A stretch of 62,307 bases of DNA from Chloroflexota bacterium (lineage in GTDB: Bacteria > Chloroflexota > Dehalococcoidia > Lucifugimonadales > UBA3495). Position 1 is the first letter of the stretch, and each line of letters begins with the position of its first letter. Below are positions 57,719-62,307 of this stretch, one piece after another. The stretch covers positions 1 to 62,307 of the forward strand of contig VXOI01000141.1 of the NCBI GenBank assembly GCA_009840175.1, written 5' to 3'. The notes under the pieces were generated by a model. That model was not told the origin of the DNA. It made no database searches and worked only from the letters and a program-made list of their open reading frames with translations. Made by a program: the position numbers and the translations under genes.

Positions 57719-58923
57719 ATCACCCCCGCGTACCGCAGCGCCGCCAGTTCGTCGCCGCTGTACCCCAGCTCCCTGCCATAAACCTCGGCGTTGTGTTGAC
57801 CAAGCAGCGGCGCTGGCTTCGGCACATCCACCACCCGCTCGGCTACCCCCGGCCCGTCCGCCTCCAGCAGTCGCGCCCCCATGCCCGCGTATGCTGCCCG
57901 CCCGGTCACCGGATGCTCCACCTCCCGGAAAAACCCCCGCGCTTCCAGGTGCGGGCAAGCGACCAGGTCACCGGCGTCCTGCGCCATTCCGAACACCAGC
58001 CGACGCTCCCCCGACGCCACAAACAGCGGCAGCCGGTCCCACTGCGCCAACCCCTCGATGAGCAGCGCCTTCAACTCCTCCCCATTGGCGATGCGCCCTG
58101 CTCCCGAAGCAAAGCGCGGGTCGTGCAACTCCTCCAGCCCGATGAGGTCGGCCACCGTCTCCCACGGCTGAGACCCCTGCACCGAAGGCACCACGTAGCC
58201 GTCCCGCGCCGGCATAAGCTCTTCGAACCCGGAGCCGCGCACCGGACGCCGTCCCTTCGTCGCCCCCATGTAGTTGTAATAAGGCACCGGCTGCACTAGG
58301 TGGGCCGCAAAGCACTCCGCCACCGAAACGTCCACCTGCTGCCCTTCCCCCGACGCCATCCGGGCGAACACCGCCACCAGCGTGGCCGCTGCCGCGTTGG
58401 CCCCCGCTACGTATAGCGATTGGTCCAGCGCGTTCCGCAGCGGCTCCCGGTCCGAGTCGCCGGAGTGATACATCAGCCCGCTCATGGCGCAGGTAATGAT
58501 GTCCGTAGCCTGGAAGTCCCGGTAAGGCCCGTCCTGCCCAAAGGGCGTAACCGACGTCACCACCAGACGAGGATGCGACTTCGACAGCACCTTGTAGCTG
58601 ACTGCCGACTGTTCTTCTTCTGATGGAGTGAATCCCTCCACCAAAACGTCGGCCTCGTCCAGCAGCTTGCGGAGCAAGGCGCGGCCCGACTCGCTCGAAT
58701 AGTCCAGCGTGACGCCCCGCTTGCCCGTATTCAGGTACAGGAATGGAATGCTCTTCTCAGGATGCGGGTCGTCCCCCACGAAAGGCCCCATGCTCCGGGC
58801 TGGGTCACCCTGTCCCGGAGGCTCCACCTTGACCACTTCGGCCCCGTAGTCCGCCAGCAGCTTGGCGCAGAAAGACGGGGCGACACCCGGCCCCATGTCC
58901 AGCACTCGCAGTCCGTCCAGCAC
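57715..58923 (-). CDS. CaiB/BaiF-like CoA transferase lacking the usual Asp
   Basis: 402 residues from a GTG with GGAGG upstream. MLDGLRVLDMGPGVAPSFCAKLLADYGAEVVKVEPPGQGDPARSMGPF and FLYLNTGKRGVTLDYSSESG place it with the 12646 and 17500 proteins. The catalytic region reads NALDQSLYVAGANAAAATLVAVF, with Leu where Asp is expected. SGEGQQVDVSVAE follows. It is separated from the upstream dehydratase gene by one base and overlaps the downstream one by four, a strong sign of co-expression of all three. Confidence 0.9.
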   Translation of the reverse strand: MLDGLRVLDMGPGVAPSFCAKLLADYGAEVVKVEPPGQGDPARSMGPFVGDDPHPEKSIPFLYLNTGKRGVTLDYSSESGRALLRKLLDEADVLVEGFTPSEEEQSAVSYKVLSKSHPRLVVTSVTPFGQDGPYRDFQATDIITCAMSGLMYHSGDSDREPLRNALDQSLYVAGANAAAATLVAVFARMASGEGQQVDVSVAECFAAHLVQPVPYYNYMGATKGRRPVRGSGFEELMPARDGYVVPSVQGSQPWETVADLIGLEELHDPRFASGAGRIANGEELKALLIEGLAQWDRLPLFVASGERRLVFGMAQDAGDLVACPHLEARGFFREVEHPVTGRAAYAGMGARLLEADGPGVAERVVDVPKPAPLLGQHNAEVYGRELGYSGDELAALRYAGVI

Positions 58924-58924
58924 C

Positions 58925-60013
58925 CTATTCCTCCGGTTGCCAGACCAGCGGCAGTTCCTGCCCCCGGCGGGGCAGCGCCACGGTGCCGACGCCCGACGCC
59001 GTCTGGTGTCCCCTGCTGTTCGTCAGCGTCACCGTGCAGTCCACGTGGCCGATGCCTTCCTCCTCGCGCACTCCGCTGACGATGCCGTTGGCCGTCAGCA
59101 CGTCGCCCGGGTAGTCCATTCCCCGGTGCTGCACGTAGAACCGCCGCAGCCAGCCCCCATGACCGGCGAAGTCCACCAGCAGTTGCCCCAGATACTGGTT
59201 CTTCAGCGACCCGTTGACCACCACGTTTTCCAGCCCCTGTTGCATCTGCGCGAAGGGCAGGTCCCAGTGGATGCGGGCATAGTTACCGTTGGCCGCCGCC
59301 CAGCGCACCAGGTGCGTCGTCGTCAGCGGCCCCTTCACCACCGGAGGCAGGCTCATCCCCTCCGACACATCCTCGAAGTAAAGCTGCGGGCTGTCCGAAG
59401 GTTGTGGCCGGGGCACCTCCTCGCCCGGCCCCGGCGGCGACAGGTTCACCGTCTGCAGTTCATTGGCCACCGTCGCCCCCTGCTGCGGAGCCGATGCGTC
59501 CTGGTCCAGCGCCCGGTGTATGCTGACCCTCCGGGCCAGAAGTATCACCTGGTCGTGCTGGTCGGTCTGCGTCTCCAGACGCTCCACGAACACCAGCGGT
59601 CCCGAGCGGCCCTGCTTCTGGAAGATGTCCAGTATCTTGAACTGTCTTGTTATCCAGCTATCCACGTAGGGCGGACGCAGAAACTGCCAGTCGCTTCCCC
59701 CGTTCAGGCCGTAGCTGTTGAAGGGCAATGGCACCTCAAAGTGCGATTCCTGCCCCGCCCCGAAGTACCCGATGGGCGGCGTAATATCCTTCCACGTCGC
59801 CAGCGGAGGACAGATGATGCCCCTGAACCTGCTGGTCTCGGCGGCCTCCCGGTCAACGTACAGCGGGTTCGGGTCTTCGGTGGCGTCGGCCAGGTCGTAG
59901 ATCATCTCCTCGCTGATGGCGAAGCGGTTCCGCTCCGGCGGCGTTTCCGTGCCAATAAGGGCGCGTACCTCGTCGGTAATCAAGCTGTCGGCCAACCTGT
60001 CCCTCCGCTCCAT
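58925..60013 (-). CDS. FAS1-like/MaoC double-hotdog dehydratase
   Basis: 362 residues. The N-terminal hotdog has LADATEDPNPLYVDREAAE and ICPPLATWKDITPP. The C-terminal hotdog has RWAAANGNYARIHWD (hydratase 2-like motif) and YPGDVLTANGIVSGVREEEGIGHVDCTVTLTNSRG. Together they resemble the enoyl-CoA hydratases of the FAS1-like class, as does the 14310 product. It probably acts on a CoA thioester made by the two downstream transferases. No strong ribosome binding site at the ATG. Confidence 0.85.
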   Translation of the reverse strand: MERRDRLADSLITDEVRALIGTETPPERNRFAISEEMIYDLADATEDPNPLYVDREAAETSRFRGIICPPLATWKDITPPIGYFGAGQESHFEVPLPFNSYGLNGGSDWQFLRPPYVDSWITRQFKILDIFQKQGRSGPLVFVERLETQTDQHDQVILLARRVSIHRALDQDASAPQQGATVANELQTVNLSPPGPGEEVPRPQPSDSPQLYFEDVSEGMSLPPVVKGPLTTTHLVRWAAANGNYARIHWDLPFAQMQQGLENVVVNGSLKNQYLGQLLVDFAGHGGWLRRFYVQHRGMDYPGDVLTANGIVSGVREEEGIGHVDCTVTLTNSRGHQTASGVGTVALPRRGQELPLVWQPEE

Positions 60014-60110
60014 TCTAGGCCGCAGGACTGCGGCCTTTCATCTGATTCACGGCAGTTTACCATACCGAAAGAAGACGGCGGCGGCAGGACTTTCTATTCC
60101 CGGCGCAAAT

Positions 60111-60205
60111 GTCTGAACTGTGATTCGCCTGATTCACTTGATTGCCATGATTCCCGGATCAAAAATCATGGCAATCATCAAAATCAAATAAATCACAGTT
60201 CAGAC
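60111..60205 (+). repeat. family B inverted-repeat element
   Basis: Perfect 15-bp ends 'gtctgaactgtgatt' and 'aatcacagttcagac', with an internal 'gattgccatgatt' hairpin. It fills a third of the 297-bp gap before the CinA-domain gene. Confidence 0.85.
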
Positions 60206-60310
60206 GAAGAATCTGGGAGTCTGAGGCGGCAGGGAGCCTGTTTCCCTCTCAGAGGTTTTGCGGGATAATGATGGGCAGAATCCCCGTACCGCATCTGAGA
60301 GGTGGCGATT

Positions 60311-60802
60311 ATGTCCCAACTAAGTGAAATAGCAGCGCCAGTCGGCGCGCTCCTGAAGGAGACTGGCCAGAGCATCAGCGTGGCCGAATCCTCCTGCGGC
60401 GGGCTGATGTCGGCGGCGTTGGTGGCCATCCCCGGCGCATCGGCCTACTATGTCGGCGGCAGCGTCATCTATACGCGGGTGGCCCAGAGAGGCTTGCTGC
60501 TGGTCCCCGACATAGCAATGGAGGGCCTGAGGGCCAGCTCCGAACCCTACGCCCTGCTCAACGCCCGCACTACCCGGCGGTCTCTCGGCACCACCTGGGG
60601 ACTCGCCGAGACCGGCGCCAGCGGCCCCACCGGCAACCGATATGGCGACAACTACGGCCACGCCTGCGTCGCTGTCGCCGGCCCGGTCGAGAAGGTCATC
60701 ACCATTGAGACCGGCGACCCCGACCGCGAGGCCAATATGTGGGTCTTTGCCGAGCGCGCCTTCCAGCTATTGGAAGAGTGCATCCGCGAGTCGCAGCAAT
60801 AG
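60311..60802 (+). CDS. CinA C-terminal domain (nicotinamide-nucleotide amidase) protein
   Basis: 163 residues, a stand-alone CinA/PncC domain without the N-terminal molybdopterin-like half. SISVAESSCGGLMSAALVAIPGASAYYVGGSVIYT is the diagnostic motif. GLAETGASGPTGNRYGDNYGHACVAVAG resembles the second motif. In family members the Ser of the ESxxGG motif is a nucleophile that deamidates NMN. The ATG at 60311 is preferred over the GTG at 60302 because GAGGTGG lies upstream. The RidA-like gene follows 12 bases later. Confidence 0.85.
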   Translation: MSQLSEIAAPVGALLKETGQSISVAESSCGGLMSAALVAIPGASAYYVGGSVIYTRVAQRGLLLVPDIAMEGLRASSEPYALLNARTTRRSLGTTWGLAETGASGPTGNRYGDNYGHACVAVAGPVEKVITIETGDPDREANMWVFAERAFQLLEECIRESQQ

Positions 60803-60814
60803 AAGAGGACGTCA

Positions 60815-61282
60815 ATGGCGAAAGTTGAAGCAAAACTGGCGGAGTTGGGTTACGTACTCCCGCCTCCGCCAGACCCGGTGGGAAACTACCTGCCCCTGGC
60901 TCGCAGCGGCAACATAATGTGGCTGGCCGGCGTCGGCTCGCGGCTGGCAACCGGCGAGCGCATATCCGGTAAACTCGGCGCTGGCCTCACCGTCGAGCAG
61001 GGCTACGAAGCCGCTCGCTGGGCCGCCCTGAACCTGCTGGCCCGAATGAAGGCCGAGCTGGGCGACCTGGACCGCGTGACCCGCATCCTGAAGGTCGTGG
61101 GGATGGTAAACAGCGCCCCCTCCTTCACCGAGCAGGCCGCCGTGGTGGACGGCGCGTCCGACCTCTTCGTCGCCCTCTACGGCGACCCCGGCCGCCACGC
61201 CCGCTCCGCCCCCGGCATGGCCGCCCTCCCCGGCGACACCGCCGTAATCTGCGACTGCGTTATAGAGGTGGATGGGGGCTAA
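60815..61282 (+). CDS. RidA family (YjgF-like) protein
   Basis: 155 residues. PVGNYLPLARSGNIMWLAGVGSRLATGE, AARWAALNLLARMKAELGDLDRVTRILKVVGMVN and the C-terminal GRHARSAPGMAALPGDTAVICDCVIEV give the family. It belongs to the longer YjgF-like branch rather than RidA proper. The start ATG has GAAGAGGA upstream. It follows the CinA-domain gene closely and is probably co-transcribed. Confidence 0.85.
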   Translation: MAKVEAKLAELGYVLPPPPDPVGNYLPLARSGNIMWLAGVGSRLATGERISGKLGAGLTVEQGYEAARWAALNLLARMKAELGDLDRVTRILKVVGMVNSAPSFTEQAAVVDGASDLFVALYGDPGRHARSAPGMAALPGDTAVICDCVIEVDGG

Positions 61283-61307
61283 AATGGCCTGGTCTAAACA
61301 GTTGGCC

Positions 61308-61390
61308 TAATCAGGATCAGCCGGATTCGATGATTTTCAGGATATTCCCAATCCTGTGCATCCTTTAATCCCGAAAATCCTGATTCAGAC
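61308..61390 (+). repeat. family A inverted-repeat element
   Basis: Degenerate left 'taatcaggat' and good right end 'aatcctgattcagac', with 'gattttcagg' inside. It ends 14 bases before the ATG at 61405. Confidence 0.75.
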
Positions 61391-61404
61391 AAGAAGGCGT
61401 ATCA

Positions 61405-62148
61405 ATGCAAGACATCATCCTTTACGACAAGCTGGCCTACCTCTGGCCCGTAATCAGCCCCCCGGAGGACTACGTTGAGGAAGCCGTCCACTGGCGGATG
61501 GCCATACGCGCCAAGCTGGGAGAGGGACGCCACCGATTGCTGGAGTTGGGTGTTGGCGGTGGACACAACCTGTCGCACCTGACGGCCGACTTCGACGCGG
61601 CGGCGGTTGATATATCACCCAGGATGCTGGAGCTTTCCCGCCGTCTGAACCCCTCGGTCGAACACTACCTGGGCGATATGCGGAAATTCCGCCTGCTCGG
61701 TCGCACCTTCGACGCCGTCTTGATTCACGACGCCATCTGCTATATGCGTACCGAGGACGATCTGAGGGCCGCTTTCACTACGGCAAAGGCCCATCTGCGG
61801 CCCGGCGGACTGTTTCTGGTAGCGCCCGACCTCGTGCGCGACACCTTTCGGCCAGGTATGAGCCTTCGTTGGTCAACGCAGCGGGATGGCGTGGAAATCA
61901 TTACCGAAGAGACGGTCTACGACGAAAACCCGGCCGACACGCTGGTCGAGTCCCAATTCACCTACACCATCACCGAGAACGGAGCCGTCCGCGTTGAGCG
62001 CGACATCCACGTGACCGGCATCTTCCCCATCGCCACTTGGATGTCCTTGCTCGAAGAGACCGGTTTCACTACCGACCGCATCCCTTTGCCGGGAGACGGC
62101 GACGGCTGCGGCGAGCACCTCTTCTGCGGCGTCCTCCGCCCTGAGTAG
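61405..62148 (+). CDS. class I SAM-dependent methyltransferase
   Basis: 247 residues. LLELGVGGGHNLSHLTAD contains the SAM-binding glycine loop, AAVDISPRMLELSRRLNP the acidic loop after strand 2, and FDAVLIHDAICYM the motif after strand 4. It resembles small-molecule methyltransferases. A family A repeat lies 14 bases before the ATG. The substrate is unknown; no operon partner is apparent. Confidence 0.85.
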   Translation: MQDIILYDKLAYLWPVISPPEDYVEEAVHWRMAIRAKLGEGRHRLLELGVGGGHNLSHLTADFDAAAVDISPRMLELSRRLNPSVEHYLGDMRKFRLLGRTFDAVLIHDAICYMRTEDDLRAAFTTAKAHLRPGGLFLVAPDLVRDTFRPGMSLRWSTQRDGVEIITEETVYDENPADTLVESQFTYTITENGAVRVERDIHVTGIFPIATWMSLLEETGFTTDRIPLPGDGDGCGEHLFCGVLRPE

Positions 62149-62194
62149 GTGCATCACCTGGCGGACTCGCCTGCCGCCATCGTCTCGCCAAATC

Positions 62195-62223
62195 GTAGGG
62201 GCGGGTTTGAAACCCGTCCCTAC
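62195..62223 (+). repeat. palindrome 'gtaggggcgggttt...aaacccgtccctac'
   Basis: Near-perfect 14-bp inverted repeat with a one-base loop, 46 bases past the last gene. It could be a terminator or a dispersed repeat like that at 26037. Confidence 0.7.
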
Positions 62224-62269
62224 GCAGGCTGCCACTGGGGTAGTATACAAAAGGACGAGCCCCCGAGAC

Positions 62270-62307
62270 GGAGACGATAAGGGGGGGGAGGGCGGTGTGT
62301 GGGTAAA
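62270..62307. other. low-complexity G-rich tail at the end of the window
   Basis: The last ~38 bases contain runs of G and 'gtgtgtggg'. They look unlike the rest of the sequence and may be sequence of poor quality at a contig end. Confidence 0.4.

Noticed and set aside
58862-60268. 468-residue plus-strand ORF opposite the dehydratase
   Set aside because: Shadow frame that also runs into the family B repeat.

Overview
This window looks like high-GC chromosomal DNA of a Chloroflexota bacterium, most likely of the SAR202/Dehalococcoidia type. That placement is inferred from gene content: eight CaiB/BaiF (type III) CoA-transferase genes, five luciferase-like (LLM) flavin monooxygenase genes, an acyl-CoA-dehydrogenase-fold monooxygenase, hotdog (MaoC/FAS1-like) hydratases and small dimeric alpha/beta-barrel proteins. 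Together these resemble the expanded catabolic repertoire reported for SAR202. There is no rRNA, no phage, no transposase and no CRISPR array. The only RNA gene seen is tRNA-Ser(UGA).

Layout. 0-3.6 kb: an AI-2E-type permease, a decayed MmeI-type restriction-modification gene, and a tandemly duplicated two-gene module of unknown function. 3.7-8 kb: amidase, LLM oxidoreductase, and a CtaG-type membrane protein coupled to a secreted membrane-anchored protein. 8.2-22.6 kb: a long, tightly packed minus-strand block with a cation efflux protein, two tandem EthD-like proteins, five CoA transferases, a rhomboid protease, a retropepsin-like protease, a FAS1-like dehydratase, an alpha/beta hydrolase, a tyrosine phosphatase and a CitE-like lyase. 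Several genes overlap by 4 bp. The transferase-hydratase-lyase combination matches the chemistry of C5-dicarboxylate (mesaconate, itaconate, citramalate) CoA pathways. 22.7-29.7 kb: Uma2 nuclease, an orphan molybdopterin-binding hydroxylase subunit, a carboxymuconolactone-decarboxylase-like protein, and a run of small proteins (NIPSNAP, RAM domain, RidA, MBL hydrolase). 29.8-37.1 kb: a response regulator, histidine kinase, lipoprotein and 1516-residue secreted protein in one minus-strand series. 37.2-42.9 kb: LLM enzyme behind a clear sigma70-like promoter, a DgdA-like PLP enzyme, a MidA-type methyltransferase, citrate synthase and the tRNA. 43-52.7 kb: cupin, a permuted CoA transferase, a BNR-repeat protein, hydrolase, LLM enzyme, PepC-type peptidase, cysteine desulfurase and two thymidylate-kinase paralogues. 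52.9-62.1 kb: a second catabolic cluster (two LLM enzymes, an ACAD-fold monooxygenase, two CoA transferases, a FAS1-like dehydratase), then CinA-domain, RidA and methyltransferase genes.

The second theme is short dispersed repeats. At least five palindromic families recur in the gaps between genes. In several places they lie inside genes, supplying an N-terminus, an internal peptide or a stop codon. Members of two families end 12-28 bases upstream of start codons. Most of the long ORF-track entries on the strand opposite the genes listed here are high-GC shadows and were left out.
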